Source: Actinomadura alba (GTDB lineage Bacteria; Actinomycetota; Actinomycetes; Streptosporangiales; Streptosporangiaceae). From it: a stretch of 64,000 bases of DNA. The stretch covers positions 26,881-90,880 of the forward strand of contig NZ_JABVEC010000028.1 in the NCBI RefSeq assembly GCF_014323705.1, read 5' to 3'. Position 1 is the stretch's first letter; every line of letters starts with the position of its first letter. Positions 23,969 to 32,345 of the stretch are shown in pieces. The translations under genes were made by a program, and so were the position numbers. The notes under the pieces are model-generated. The model saw only the letters and a program-made list of their open reading frames with translations. It was not told the DNA's origin and did no database searches.

Positions 23969-24378
23969 ATCCGCCGGTCCAGACCTCGTCGTGGCGGGCT
24001 GGCCAGTTCCTTGCCCAGACGCTGGACCAGTTCCTGCAACCGGAAGGACACCGCCTCCATGTTCACCTTCTCGGTGGCCGAGACCGCCAGGTAGGCGCCC
24101 GGCCCGGCGGCGACGAGGAAGACGTAGCCGCCGTCGAACTCGGTGACGGTCTGCCGCCATCGGGTGTTCGGGTCGCCGCAGAAGCCGGCGGTGCCGCGGG
24201 CGAGCGACTGCAGCCCGGACATCCCGGCGGCGTGGCGTTCGGCCTCGTCTCGGCTGATCCGTTCGGAGTGGGCGATGAGCAGCCCGTCGGCGGACAGCAG
24301 GACCGCGTGTCGCGTCTCCGGCATCCTCAGCGCGTCGTCGAGCATCCACCCGAGCTTGTTGGTCATGGCCTCGGTCAT
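23965..24378 (-). CDS. cvnB: Conservon roadblock/LC7 protein CvnB
   Basis: A 137-aa roadblock domain: LGWMLDDALRMPETRHAVLLSADGLLIAHS, GMSGLQSLARGTAGF, then GYVFLVAAGPGAYLAVSATE. Roadblock proteins partner small GTPases, here CvnD. It overlaps cvnA and cvnC by 4 nt each, as in streptomycete conservons. Confidence 0.95.
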   Translation of the reverse strand: MTEAMTNKLGWMLDDALRMPETRHAVLLSADGLLIAHSERISRDEAERHAAGMSGLQSLARGTAGFCGDPNTRWRQTVTEFDGGYVFLVAAGPGAYLAVSATEKVNMEAVSFRLQELVQRLGKELASPPRRGLDRRI

Positions 24379-25940
24379 GCCTGGGGGTTCCCTTCGGAGT
24401 CGGGTGCGGCGGTGGCCCGGCCGGATCGGGTGCCCCGCTGCCAGGCGCCCATGCTCGCAGCGATGTCCCGTGCCGACCGGCCCTCGGAGTCGGCGGGCGG
24501 TGCGGAGCCCTCCGTGCGCCCGGTGCGTTGCGTGTGCTCCGGGCCTTCGACGTGGCCTTCGCGTTCCGTGTGCTCAGCAGGCGCACTGTGCCGCTCAGCG
24601 CGCTCGGTGCGCTCCTGGCGCCGGGTGCTCAGGGTGCGCTGCGTCTGCTCGGTGCGATCGGGGTGGTCGGTGCGATCGGGGTGGTCGGTGCGATCCGAGG
24701 GCTCCGCCGCGGAGCGACCTGCCGTCTCCGGCGGCTCCGGGCGGGCGGACCGGCTCCGGCCGCCGGGCTTCGCCCGCTGTCGCTTCGGCAGACCGCTCGC
24801 CGTCACCGGCCGCGCTTCGCCCGGCTGTGCCGTCGCGGTCGGCTCGGCGGCCCGCGCCGCCTCGGGCGGCTCGGGCGTCCCGGACACCTCGCGGCTCGCC
24901 GCCATGGCCGGGGCGGTCCGCACGGGTACGGTCAACGCCAGGTCCTCGACGGCCGTGAGCAGCGCCATGGGCAGGAACACCACGGCGCGCACTCCCCCGT
25001 ACGGGGAATGGGTGTCGACGGACACGCTGAACCCGTACCGGGCGGCGAGCACGCCCACGACACCGAACCCGACCTGGGGAGGGTCGCCGAGCCGGTTGAT
25101 GTCCGCGGCCTCCCGGCCGGACAGGAGCCGGGAGGCCCTCTCCAGTTCCTCGGGGGTCATGCCGACCCCCGCATCGTCGATCAGAATGGCGATGCCGTTG
25201 TGGGTCCGCTGGAAGTCGACCTGGACCAGGCTGTTGGGCTGAGAGTGCCGCGCGGCGTTGTCCAGCAACTCGGCGACGGTGAGGACGACGGGTTCGACCA
25301 CCCGGCTGACGACGGCGACGTTCGCCTGCGACCGCACCGAGTTGACCTGGACGCGCAGATAGTCGCGGATGCGGGAGGTCGCGCCGCGCACCACGTCCGG
25401 GAGCGCCGAGGCCGACCGCTGCTGCCCCGGCCACGACCCGCACAGGACCGCCGTGGCCTGCGCCCGCCGGCCGAGCTGTGCGTTCATGTGGTCGATCTTC
25501 AGCAGGTCCTCGAGCACGTACGGATCGTCATGCCTTTCCTGCATGTTCGAGATCGCCAGTTGCTGCTCGTTGGCCAGGCTCTGGACCGAGCGCATCGCCG
25601 CCTTGAGCGTCGCCTTGGCCGAATGGTCCGCACGGGTCTTCGCCTGTTCGACGGATTCGGCGAAGAGGTTGAGGGTCGTCTGCACACTCTGGTCGTACGG
25701 AGTTCCGGCGAGCCGGACGTGCAGGAGGCCGGGAACCTCGACCGGACGGTCATAGATGAACTCGACGAGCGCGGGCAGCCGGGTGACGGCGAGATGCCGC
25801 AGTTCCTCGTCCCGGACCCGCTCACCGCCTTCGAGCGCGGCCACCCGCCGGCGCATGCGGGTGGCGATGCGCCACTGGCGTACCAGCAGAACTCCCATGA
25901 CGATCGAGCAGACCGCCAGGCACCAGAACGCCACCGCCAT
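24375..25940 (-). CDS. cvnA: Conservon sensor kinase-like protein CvnA
   Basis: A 521-aa protein with a single N-terminal membrane helix (2-20), a helical region of about 200 residues and a histidine-kinase ATPase domain: VLTVAELLDNAARHS (N-box), ILIDDAGVGMTPEEL (G1) and GFGVVGVLAARYG (G2). No canonical phosphoacceptor His motif is seen, as usual for CvnA. The last 170 residues are low-complexity, with an 18-bp repeat coding DRTDHP (24650-24700). It is the first gene of the conservon and presumably its membrane receptor. ATG at 25940. Confidence 0.93.
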   Translation of the reverse strand: MAVAFWCLAVCSIVMGVLLVRQWRIATRMRRRVAALEGGERVRDEELRHLAVTRLPALVEFIYDRPVEVPGLLHVRLAGTPYDQSVQTTLNLFAESVEQAKTRADHSAKATLKAAMRSVQSLANEQQLAISNMQERHDDPYVLEDLLKIDHMNAQLGRRAQATAVLCGSWPGQQRSASALPDVVRGATSRIRDYLRVQVNSVRSQANVAVVSRVVEPVVLTVAELLDNAARHSQPNSLVQVDFQRTHNGIAILIDDAGVGMTPEELERASRLLSGREAADINRLGDPPQVGFGVVGVLAARYGFSVSVDTHSPYGGVRAVVFLPMALLTAVEDLALTVPVRTAPAMAASREVSGTPEPPEAARAAEPTATAQPGEARPVTASGLPKRQRAKPGGRSRSARPEPPETAGRSAAEPSDRTDHPDRTDHPDRTEQTQRTLSTRRQERTERAERHSAPAEHTEREGHVEGPEHTQRTGRTEGSAPPADSEGRSARDIAASMGAWQRGTRSGRATAAPDSEGNPQA

Positions 25941-26343
25941 GTATGTGCTCCATATCCTCGCGGGCAGGGGACAGGGGGAAGGGATGATCGCTGTCGGGCA
26001 GCGTGCGGCGCCAGGCGGCGGACCGGTCGAGATCTCGGTGTCGGTGCGGCGTTCCCCACCGACGGGACCGGCTCAGGAGTGCGTCCCGGTGGTCATGTCG
26101 GCAACGCTCGTACGACATCGCCGACCGCCGCCATGAGCGACGAGCCGATCACGGCCGAAGGTGTTCGGTGAGGGCCAAACATCGAAACTCCGGGTGCGGC
26201 ATTAGTACAGAGTGCGGGTAAAGGAGTAAAGGATAACAGCCACGTAACTTCCGGACGCCAGGCTCGGGGTACACCGGCGAGCCCGCCGTCGCGCGGCCGA
26301 GGCCGGCTGCTCGGGGTCGCGCGGCCGAGGCCGGCGGCTCGGG
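25941..26343. other. 403-bp region between conservon and amaP, with a 28-bp direct repeat
   Basis: No supported gene. A 28-bp sequence at 26288-26315 is repeated at once at 26316-26343 with a single difference and ends at the amaP stop codon. The stretch around 26200-26260 is the least G/C-rich part and is the likely place of the cvnA promoter. Confidence 0.6.
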
Positions 26344-26928
26344 TCAGTGGACCCGGGAGCCGGTGTCGCCGCCCGGCCGAACGGTGACCTCGACGGGATC
26401 GGGTCGCAGCCCGCTGGTGGCCGTCAACTGCTCGACGGTGCGGCCGAGGTGCTCGCCCACGACCCGCAGATCGGTATCGCCGGCCATGTCGATGCGGGCA
26501 CGCAACTCGGGGTGCCGGGCGTCGCCGAGCAGCCGGACGAACGCGTGTTCGACGGCCGCGTGGCGTTCGAGGGCGCTGGCGGTGGCGTCGGCGAGGGCGG
26601 GGCTGTTCAGCGACACCTTCCCCGCCGTCTCCCGGTCGTCGCCCGCTTCGAGGACCAGATCCGCGGGCAGCGAGCGGCGCCCGCCCGGCCGGAGTTCGGC
26701 GCGCAGCAGGCGCCAGCCCGACCAGGCCAGGATGAGGCCCGCGACTGCGAGGGCGGCCCATGCCCACCAGCCCCACGAGTGCCACCGGGTGAGCAGCCAC
26801 CTGGGCAGCAGTGCCCCCCGCGGGTCGACGCCCGGCAGATGACCGCGCCCGGCGGCCACGCCGACGGCGCCCACGACCGCCAGCACGAGACCGATCATCG
26901 CCCAGAGCACACGGTTGAAGCGATCCAT
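26344..26928 (-). CDS. amaP: Alkaline-shock membrane anchor AmaP-like protein
   Basis: A 194-aa protein with two N-terminal membrane helices (about 8-26 and 54-72) followed by a soluble Asp23-like alpha/beta region (VSLNSPALADATASALERHA ... DPVEVTVRP). AmaP anchors Asp23/Gls24 proteins to the membrane. It is the last gene of a five-gene operon; its ATG overlaps the stop of the DUF6286 gene by one base (TGATG). Confidence 0.82.
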   Translation of the reverse strand: MDRFNRVLWAMIGLVLAVVGAVGVAAGRGHLPGVDPRGALLPRWLLTRWHSWGWWAWAALAVAGLILAWSGWRLLRAELRPGGRRSLPADLVLEAGDDRETAGKVSLNSPALADATASALERHAAVEHAFVRLLGDARHPELRARIDMAGDTDLRVVGEHLGRTVEQLTATSGLRPDPVEVTVRPGGDTGSRVH

Positions 26929-27464
26929 CAGGCGACCCTCCTCGGGCTGCGGAGCCGCAGGCGGACCCGGACGGGCGCCGGGGCGGCGAGCCTGTCCAGT
27001 TCGCCATCGATGGCCTCGGCTATCTCGGTTCGGTCCTCGTCACGGGCCTCGGCCAGCACGTCGACCTTCCACCGGTGCCGTCCGCGCAAGCGGACGCGGG
27101 CACTGTTCACGCCGGGGATCCGGGCGGCGGCGTCGGCCAGAAGGCGCTCGGCCGGGCGGCGCAGCACCCACCACTCGCTCCCCGCGTCGGCGGTGGCCGG
27201 ATGCACGGGCAGCCGGGACGGCCGCCACGGGCGCAGCTCGGCGATGAGCAGCGCCAGTCCCAGCAGCCCCACGGCGCCCATCAGGATGACAGCGAGCCGG
27301 TCGCCCAGCGGCGTGCTCGTGAGGGCGGCGTGCCAGCGCCTCAGTGGCAGCAGCCACGGCGCGTGCCGCAGCGCCGCCAGCACCGCCTGGACGGCGATGA
27401 ACAACCCGCCGGCGATCAGGACCAGGCTGAGCACCAGCGTCGCGATCCGGTTGAAAGCGCGCAT
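26928..27464 (-). CDS. DUF6286-type membrane protein of the Asp23 operon
   Basis: A 178-aa protein. It opens MRAFNRIATLVLSLVLIAGG, with helices at about 9-30 and 58-77, then a soluble domain (WWVLRRPAERLLADAAARIP, SARVRLRGRHRWKVDVLAEA, ending RVRLRLRSPRRVA). The layout parallels AmaP and it may be a second anchor. The ATG at 27464 overlaps the preceding stop as TGATG; a TTG one codon earlier is less likely. Confidence 0.78.
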   Translation of the reverse strand: MRAFNRIATLVLSLVLIAGGLFIAVQAVLAALRHAPWLLPLRRWHAALTSTPLGDRLAVILMGAVGLLGLALLIAELRPWRPSRLPVHPATADAGSEWWVLRRPAERLLADAAARIPGVNSARVRLRGRHRWKVDVLAEARDEDRTEIAEAIDGELDRLAAPAPVRVRLRLRSPRRVA

Positions 27465-27946
27465 CAACGTCCCGATCGTGGAGTGCGGCCGGCGGCCGGG
27501 CCGTGGCGGCCGGTCTCCGGGAAGGCGCTGACGCCCTCGAGCTCGTCGACGACGACCGCTACGTCGCGATCATCACCGGCCCGGCTCAGCACCTGGCGTA
27601 CGGTCTCGCCGACCGCCCTGGTCACGCCCTGCAGTGGAAGTACGCCTACGGCGATGTGGACGATCACCGTCCGATCGGTGTGGCGGACTCCGACGACCTT
27701 GCCGTGCCGGTACAGCGTGGCCACTTCGAGCGGCCCGCGACCGCCGACGAGGCGGACGACCCCGGGCACGGCCTCGACCGCGCTCGCGACCGCCAGGGCG
27801 AGGCCCGCGCGGCCACCGGCGTCGCGGCCGGCATCGAGGCGGTCGGTCTCGGCGCGGTCGGTCTCGGCGCGGTCGGTTTCCGCGTGACCGGAACCGGCGC
27901 GACCTGTGGCGGCGCTGTCGAGGTGATCGCTGACCTTGACGTTCAC
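27464..27946 (-). CDS. Second Asp23-like protein with a 5-residue repeat
   Basis: A 160-aa protein. GTG overlaps the stop of the main asp23 gene as GTGA. The C-terminal 110 residues (ALAVASAVEAVPGVVRLVGG, HIAVGVLPLQGVTRAVGETVRQVL) have the Asp23 strand-helix pattern, and the N-terminus carries three copies of a 5-residue AETDR-like repeat made by a 15-bp tandem at 27841-27885. It probably associates with the main Asp23 protein at the membrane. Confidence 0.75.
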   Translation of the reverse strand: MNVKVSDHLDSAATGRAGSGHAETDRAETDRAETDRLDAGRDAGGRAGLALAVASAVEAVPGVVRLVGGRGPLEVATLYRHGKVVGVRHTDRTVIVHIAVGVLPLQGVTRAVGETVRQVLSRAGDDRDVAVVVDELEGVSAFPETGRHGPAAGRTPRSGR

Positions 27947-28512
27947 TGGACTCGCGGTTTCTCTGGCGGCTTCTCTTCCTGGCCCTCGATGAAGACGTCG
28001 TCGACGTTGATGTTCACCTCGACGACCCTCAGTCCCGTCATGCTCTCGACTCGTTCGATCACATTGGCGCGGACGGCCTCGCTGATCTCGACGATGCTCT
28101 GGCCGTACCACGTGACGATGTCCAGGTCGATGGCCGCCTCCTTCTCACCGACCTCGGTCTCGACGCCCTGCGTGACCATGGACGCGTCCGTCTGGCCGGG
28201 CACCATGGCGCGCATGCGGCCGAGCCTGCGGGCGATCCCGCGACCCATCGAGTGCACACCGGGGATCTCCCGGGTGGCCATCCCGGCGATCTTGGCCACG
28301 ACGGCCTCCGAGATGTGGGTGGTGCCCATGTCGGTCGACAATGACGCGTACGCGGGGCCGGCACCCGCGGGGCGCCGGGCGGGCTGTGCCGGTTGCGTCG
28401 GCGGCTTGACCACCTGGCCGGCCGTGCTGCCGGCCCTGCTCTCGGAGGCGGTCCTTTCGGATACCGCCTTGTTCGCGGATACTGCCTTGTTCTCGGATGT
28501 GGTGTCGGGCAT
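27943..28512 (-). CDS. Asp23/Gls24 family envelope stress protein
   Basis: A 189-aa protein. Core: GTTHISEAVVAKIAGMATREIPGVHSM, then DLDIVTWYGQSIVEISEAVRANVIERVESMTGLRVVEVNINVDDV, which is the full Asp23 domain. The N-terminal 55 residues are disordered and include an 18-bp duplication (NKAVSx twice). Asp23 proteins are abundant, form membrane-associated networks through AmaP and respond to cell-wall and alkaline stress. The ATG at 28512 is preceded by AAGGAG. Second gene of the operon. Confidence 0.9.
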   Translation of the reverse strand: MPDTTSENKAVSANKAVSERTASESRAGSTAGQVVKPPTQPAQPARRPAGAGPAYASLSTDMGTTHISEAVVAKIAGMATREIPGVHSMGRGIARRLGRMRAMVPGQTDASMVTQGVETEVGEKEAAIDLDIVTWYGQSIVEISEAVRANVIERVESMTGLRVVEVNINVDDVFIEGQEEKPPEKPRVQ

Positions 28513-28582
28513 GTCCGGTGCTCCTTACCGTCGTTCACACCGCACCGTCGTTCACACCTCACCCGGGTGTGCGGTCCGGTGG

Positions 28583-28768
28583 TCAGTGGTGGGATGCCGA
28601 GAACCTGTCGGTCCACTCACGGATGTCCACGTCGCCTTCCACGACGCGGGCCACCCAGTAGCCGACGACGCCGGCGACGACGGCGCCCACGGCGGCCAGA
28701 AAGCCCACCGACACCCAAAGCCAGGCGATCAGGAACCCGACGAGGAAGCCGAACTGGCGGCGTGACAT
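28583..28768 (-). CDS. Small DUF2273-like membrane protein
   Basis: A 61-aa protein, MSRRQFGFLVGFLIAWLWVS at the start, with two close membrane helices and a short acidic tail (EGDVDIREWTDRF). Short two-helix proteins of this type are regular members of asp23/amaP operons. GGGAGGGG lies 3 nt before the ATG. It appears to be the first gene of the operon, 70 nt before asp23. Confidence 0.75.
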   Translation of the reverse strand: MSRRQFGFLVGFLIAWLWVSVGFLAAVGAVVAGVVGYWVARVVEGDVDIREWTDRFSASHH

Positions 28769-29174
28769 GGACCCCTCCCTTCCAGCCGGTCTCGCGCTCG
28801 GCTATCTGGTTAGATCCGGCCACGGCGCGAACGTTCCGCGCGAACGCAAGGAGAAGGCGGCTAGAACAAGAATCTACGAACCGGCATGAAACGCCTGGTT
28901 TCGTGGCATATGCCCAGGGTAGAAGGCCTTTCGTTGATTTGAATACCGCGATACGCGGCTGATGCCAGGTTTGCTCACTGCATTGCGACGGCGTACACGG
29001 TGAGCTTCTGGACGACTCGGCGCCCCGCCCATTCCGACGGCCGGTGGCCTCGCGCCGGCAGCCCGCGATGTGCCGCGATGTGCCGCGGCGGCGGCGAACC
29101 AGCGTCTTGTACTCGCCGATCCGCACGCCGCCGCCGAAGTCGTACGGCTCTGTGTCGCGCAGGGGGGAGAGGGC
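28769..29174. other. Divergent regulatory region between the Asp23 operon and the gas-vesicle cluster (406 bp)
   Basis: No gene is seen. It must hold the promoters of both operons. It includes a sigma-B-like element at 28898-28922, the short hairpin CCGCG/CGCGG at about 28947-28959, and a 10-bp direct repeat CGCGATGTGC around 29067-29090. Confidence 0.6.
28898..28922 (+). promoter_or_regulatory. Sigma-B-like promoter for the gas-vesicle cluster
   Basis: GTTT (28898-28901), 15-nt spacer, GGGTAG (28917-28922): matches the actinomycete stress-sigma consensus GTTT-N14-16-GGGTAT at all but the last base. It points towards gvp, leaving a leader of roughly 250 nt. Streptomycete gas-vesicle genes are stress-linked, which fits. 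Promoter activity is inferred from sequence only. Confidence 0.5.
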
Positions 29175-29750
29175 ATGAAGTGCGGAAGTCAGATAGCGGT
29201 CGGCGTCATCGGCGGATACCTGCTGGGGCGCAGTCACAAGACCAGGTTGGCCGTGCTCATGGCGCTCATGGCGGCGGGGGGAAAACTCCCCGTGGATCCC
29301 GCTGATCTGCTGCGCCGCACACCCTTGGGCGCTGAGGGCGGCCCCTTGGACAAGCTGACCGGCGACCTGCGCAGCCAGTTGCTCGACGCGGGCAAGTCGG
29401 TCGCGATGGCCGCCGCGAGCGGCCGCATCGATTCGCTCAGTGACAAGCTTCAGCAGCGCGCGGAGACGCTGCGCGAACCTGCCGCCGGGAAGCGCAGAGC
29501 GCGCCCGGCCGAGGAGCCGCGGGAAGAGCGCGGGCGCAGAGCGGACGAGGACGAGGACGCGTACGACTACGAGGACGAGTACGAGGACTACTACGAGGAC
29601 GAGGAAGAGTACGGGCCCGAGGAGCCCGAAGAGCGTGAGGAGCGCCGGCCGCCGGCTCGCCTACCACGCCGTGAGCCTCGCCGGGCAACGCGCAGGAGTG
29701 GCCAGGACGCCTCCAGAGCCCCCAGGAGGACGCCGCGCGCCACGCGATGA
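29175..29750 (+). CDS. Gas-vesicle accessory membrane protein (GvpY-like)
   Basis: A 191-aa protein. The start MKCGSQIAVGVIGGYLLGRS and AVLMALMAAGGKL give a glycine-zipper-like membrane hairpin; then an amphipathic helix (DKLTGDLRSQLLDAGKSVAM) and a disordered tail that is first very acidic (DEDEDAYDYEDEYEDYY) and then very basic (RLPRREPRRATRR). Streptomycete gvp clusters carry two such extra genes, named gvpY and gvpZ from memory; this one has the right type and place to be the first. ATG at 29175 after a GGGGGGAGAGGG stretch. Confidence 0.7.
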   Translation: MKCGSQIAVGVIGGYLLGRSHKTRLAVLMALMAAGGKLPVDPADLLRRTPLGAEGGPLDKLTGDLRSQLLDAGKSVAMAAASGRIDSLSDKLQQRAETLREPAAGKRRARPAEEPREERGRRADEDEDAYDYEDEYEDYYEDEEEYGPEEPEEREERRPPARLPRREPRRATRRSGQDASRAPRRTPRATR

Positions 29751-29771
29751 CCGATAGCGAGGGCGATAGCG

Positions 29772-31073
29772 ATGACTGATCAGCAATCCGGTGGGACGGG
29801 CACGGATGTGGCGGAAGGCCTGCACACGGGCCGGCTGTCGCACGAGGCACAGAACTTCATGGGCGCCCTCGCGGACAGGGCGGTGGACACGGTCAGCGCG
29901 AAGCTCAGCGAGGCCACCGACAAGCTGATCGACAAAATGGACCAGGGGGGTCCGGGCGTCAAGTCGGCGGTGAGCGGCCTGAAGGCGCTCGCGGAGGGCA
30001 AGTCCCCCTTCCGCGCCGCGGTCAGCGCCGGGGCCACCGGCCTGAAGGAGAAGGTGAAGCAGATCTTCCGGGGCGGCAAGGGCAAGAAGGGGCTCAAACT
30101 CACCAACATCGCCGAGACCTTGGACGTCGGCGTCCCGATGCGCCTCGCCTACGACCAGTGGACGCAGTTCGAGGACTTCCCGAGCTTCACGAAGAAGGTC
30201 GAGCACGCGGAGCACCCGGAGGACGAGAAGGTCAACTGGAAGGCGCAGATCTGGTGGTCGCACCGTAGCTGGGAATCGACGATCATCGAGCAGGTACCCG
30301 ACGACCACATCGTCTGGCGGTCGAAGGGGCCTAAGGGCTACGCCGACGGCGCGGTGACCTTCTCCGAACTCGCTCCGAACCTGACCCGGATCATGCTGGT
30401 CATGGAGTACCACCCGCAGGGGCTCTTCGAGCACACGGGCAACCTCTGGCGGGCCCAGGGACGACGAGCCCGGCTCGAGTTCAAGCACTTCCGCCGGCAC
30501 GTCATGGCCCACGCCATCCTCAACCCCGACGAGATCGAGGGCTGGCGCGGTGAGATCCGTGACGGCGAGGTGGTGAAGACCCACGAGGAGGCCCTCGAAG
30601 AGGAGAAGCGCGCCCGCGGCGAGGCGGCCGAGGGCGGCGAGCGGGTGGGCGCTCCGGAGGCGGAAGAGGGCCCCGAGGAAGAGGGCCCCGAGGAGCGGGC
30701 CCGCGCCGAGCGCCGCGAAGAGGAGGAGTACGAGGAGCACGAAGGCGAGGAGTACCGCGCCGAGCGTGAGGAGGAGGAGCCCGAGGAAGAGGGCGAAGAG
30801 GAGTACCGCGCCGACGTCTCGGCGGAAGAGGCCGCCGAAGAGGAGGAGCCGCGCCGCGCACGGCCGCCGGCTCGCCGTCGCGCACCCGTACGACGCCGCG
30901 CCGCGGCCGAGCCCGAGGAGGAAGAGCCGGAGCCGGCCCCGCCGAGGGTGCGGAGCGGACCTGCGAGGCGGCGGCCGGCGGACGGACGCGCGGCCGAGGA
31001 GCCACGCAGAGCACCCGCCCGGCGACGGGCGCCGGCCCGCCGGCGCGCCGAGGGACCGGACGAAGAGGAATAG
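29772..31073 (+). CDS. SRPBCC-domain gas-vesicle accessory protein (GvpZ-like) with a mixed-charge tail
   Basis: A 433-aa protein. The first 100 residues are helical (DTVSAKLSEATDKLIDKMDQ); residues about 105-250 form an SRPBCC/polyketide-cyclase-type START fold (DVGVPMRLAYDQWTQFEDFP, VNWKAQIWWSHRSWES, ARLEFKHFRRHV). The final 150 residues are low-complexity, alternating long Glu runs and Arg/Ala/Pro runs. Cyclase-like proteins of this kind accompany streptomycete gvp genes; lipid or shell binding is a guess. The tail resembles condensate-forming polyampholytes. ATG at 29772; GAGG is 11 nt upstream. Confidence 0.78.
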   Translation: MTDQQSGGTGTDVAEGLHTGRLSHEAQNFMGALADRAVDTVSAKLSEATDKLIDKMDQGGPGVKSAVSGLKALAEGKSPFRAAVSAGATGLKEKVKQIFRGGKGKKGLKLTNIAETLDVGVPMRLAYDQWTQFEDFPSFTKKVEHAEHPEDEKVNWKAQIWWSHRSWESTIIEQVPDDHIVWRSKGPKGYADGAVTFSELAPNLTRIMLVMEYHPQGLFEHTGNLWRAQGRRARLEFKHFRRHVMAHAILNPDEIEGWRGEIRDGEVVKTHEEALEEEKRARGEAAEGGERVGAPEAEEGPEEEGPEERARAERREEEEYEEHEGEEYRAEREEEEPEEEGEEEYRADVSAEEAAEEEEPRRARPPARRRAPVRRRAAAEPEEEEPEPAPPRVRSGPARRRPADGRAAEEPRRAPARRRAPARRRAEGPDEEE

Positions 31074-31137
31074 GGACGCCCGGGCGCGACCGCGGCGATG
31101 GAGCCGAGCGGATGCCCGCGGCGGGGGAGGCAATCCG

Positions 31138-31551
31138 ATGACCGTTTCTTCGACCCGAGGATCGCCGGTCGACCGCCCGTCCGGTGGCGGACTCGCGGAC
31201 GTCGTGGGCTTGATCCTGGACAAGGGCCTGGTGATCGACGCGTTCGTGCGCGTCTCGCTGGTCGGCATCGAGCTGATCACCATCGACGCGCGCATCGTCG
31301 TGGCGAGTGTGGACACCTATCTGCGCTTCGCCGAGGCCACCAACCGGCTCGATCTCTACGAGAAGGGCGGGAAGAGCCTGCCCGAAGTCGTCCAGGGGAT
31401 CACCGAGGCCGGGACCCAGAGCGTGGCCAAGGGGAAGACGAAGGGGGTCCTCGACGCGGCCAAGGAGACGTTCGAGGAGACCATGGCGGACCGCCGGGAA
31501 CAGGCCCGCGAGCGGCGCACCCGGCCGGCCCGGGGGGAGCGTGAGCCGTGA
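31138..31551 (+). CDS. gvpA: Major gas vesicle structural protein GvpA
   Basis: A 137-aa protein with the canonical GvpA core: LADVVGLILDKGLVIDAFVR, SLVGIELITIDARIVVAS, VDTYLRFAEATNRL. GvpA packs as ribs to make the gas-permeable, water-excluding shell. The tail of about 60 residues after the core is long compared with cyanobacterial GvpA (about 70 aa in total) and is Lys/Arg-rich, which is usual in actinomycetes. GGGGGAGG precedes the ATG. First of three GvpA-like paralogues here (with gvpJ and gvpS). Confidence 0.95.
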   Translation: MTVSSTRGSPVDRPSGGGLADVVGLILDKGLVIDAFVRVSLVGIELITIDARIVVASVDTYLRFAEATNRLDLYEKGGKSLPEVVQGITEAGTQSVAKGKTKGVLDAAKETFEETMADRREQARERRTRPARGEREP

Positions 31552-31586
31552 CGACGCGGTCGCGGTCCCAGAGCGCGGAGGGTCTC

Positions 31587-32342
31587 ATGAACGAACCGGG
31601 CACTGCCTGTTACGTCTACGGGGTGGTCCCGGCCGACGCCGTTGTGCCCGAGGGCCTGACCGGTACCGACGGGAACGAGGTCTCCCTGGTACGGCACGGC
31701 GAGCTCGCCGGGGTGGTGAGCGAGATCATGCCCGAGGGACCGCTGGGCACCAGAGAGGACCTGCTCGCACACGAGCACGTGGTGGAGACGCTCGCCAAGG
31801 AGACCACGATGCTGCCGCTGAGATTCGGCGCGGTGGTCACCAGCGCCGACGCGGTGGTCGACGAGATGCTCGCACCGCACCACGACTGGTTCGCCGACGC
31901 CATCGCCGACCTGGCAGGTCGCATGGAGTACACGATCCTCGGCACCTATGTGGAGGAGACCGTACTGCGCGAGGTGCTGGAGGAGCGGCCGGAGGCCAGG
32001 AGGCTGCGCGAGAACCTGCGCGACCTGCCCGAGGACGCCGGCTACTACGAGCGCGTCCGGTTGGGCGAACTCGTCGTACAGGCGCTCGAGGAGAAGCGTG
32101 AGGTCGACACCGAGGAGCTGGCGCAGGCGCTCGCGCCGTACGCCGTGGCGGTGGCGCCACGGGAGGCGGCCGGCGAGGACACGGCCGCGGACGTGGCGTT
32201 CCTCGTCGACGACAAGGATCAGCGGCGGTTCGAGCGCGCCGTGGACGAGCTCGGCCACGAGTGGTCCGGCCGGATCCGGCTGCGCATGATCGGGCCTCTG
32301 GCGCCCTACGACTTCGTCCCCTCGCCGCCGGAGGTGGATTGA
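31587..32342 (+). CDS. gvpF: Gas vesicle protein GvpF/L
   Basis: A 251-aa GvpF/GvpL domain: ACYVYGVVPADAVVPEGL, VSLVRHGELAGVVSEI, EDLLAHEHVVETLAKETTMLPLRFGAVV, and the end RIRLRMIGPLAPYDFVP. GvpF is an assembly factor that binds GvpA. The ATG at 31587 has GGAGG 5 nt upstream; an in-frame GTG at 31548 overlaps the gvpA stop (GTGA) and would add 13 residues. Confidence 0.93.
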   Translation: MNEPGTACYVYGVVPADAVVPEGLTGTDGNEVSLVRHGELAGVVSEIMPEGPLGTREDLLAHEHVVETLAKETTMLPLRFGAVVTSADAVVDEMLAPHHDWFADAIADLAGRMEYTILGTYVEETVLREVLEERPEARRLRENLRDLPEDAGYYERVRLGELVVQALEEKREVDTEELAQALAPYAVAVAPREAAGEDTAADVAFLVDDKDQRRFERAVDELGHEWSGRIRLRMIGPLAPYDFVPSPPEVD

Positions 32343-32345
32343 CCG

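Noticed and set aside
26003..26221. Small plus-strand frame (72 codons) upstream of cvnA
   Set aside because: No ribosome site, Arg/Cys-rich composition, and it overlaps the probable cvnA promoter region.
28769..29174. tRNA or riboswitch in the Asp23-gvp gap
   Set aside because: Only short stems are present (CCGCG/CGCGG); no cloverleaf and no known riboswitch core could be built.
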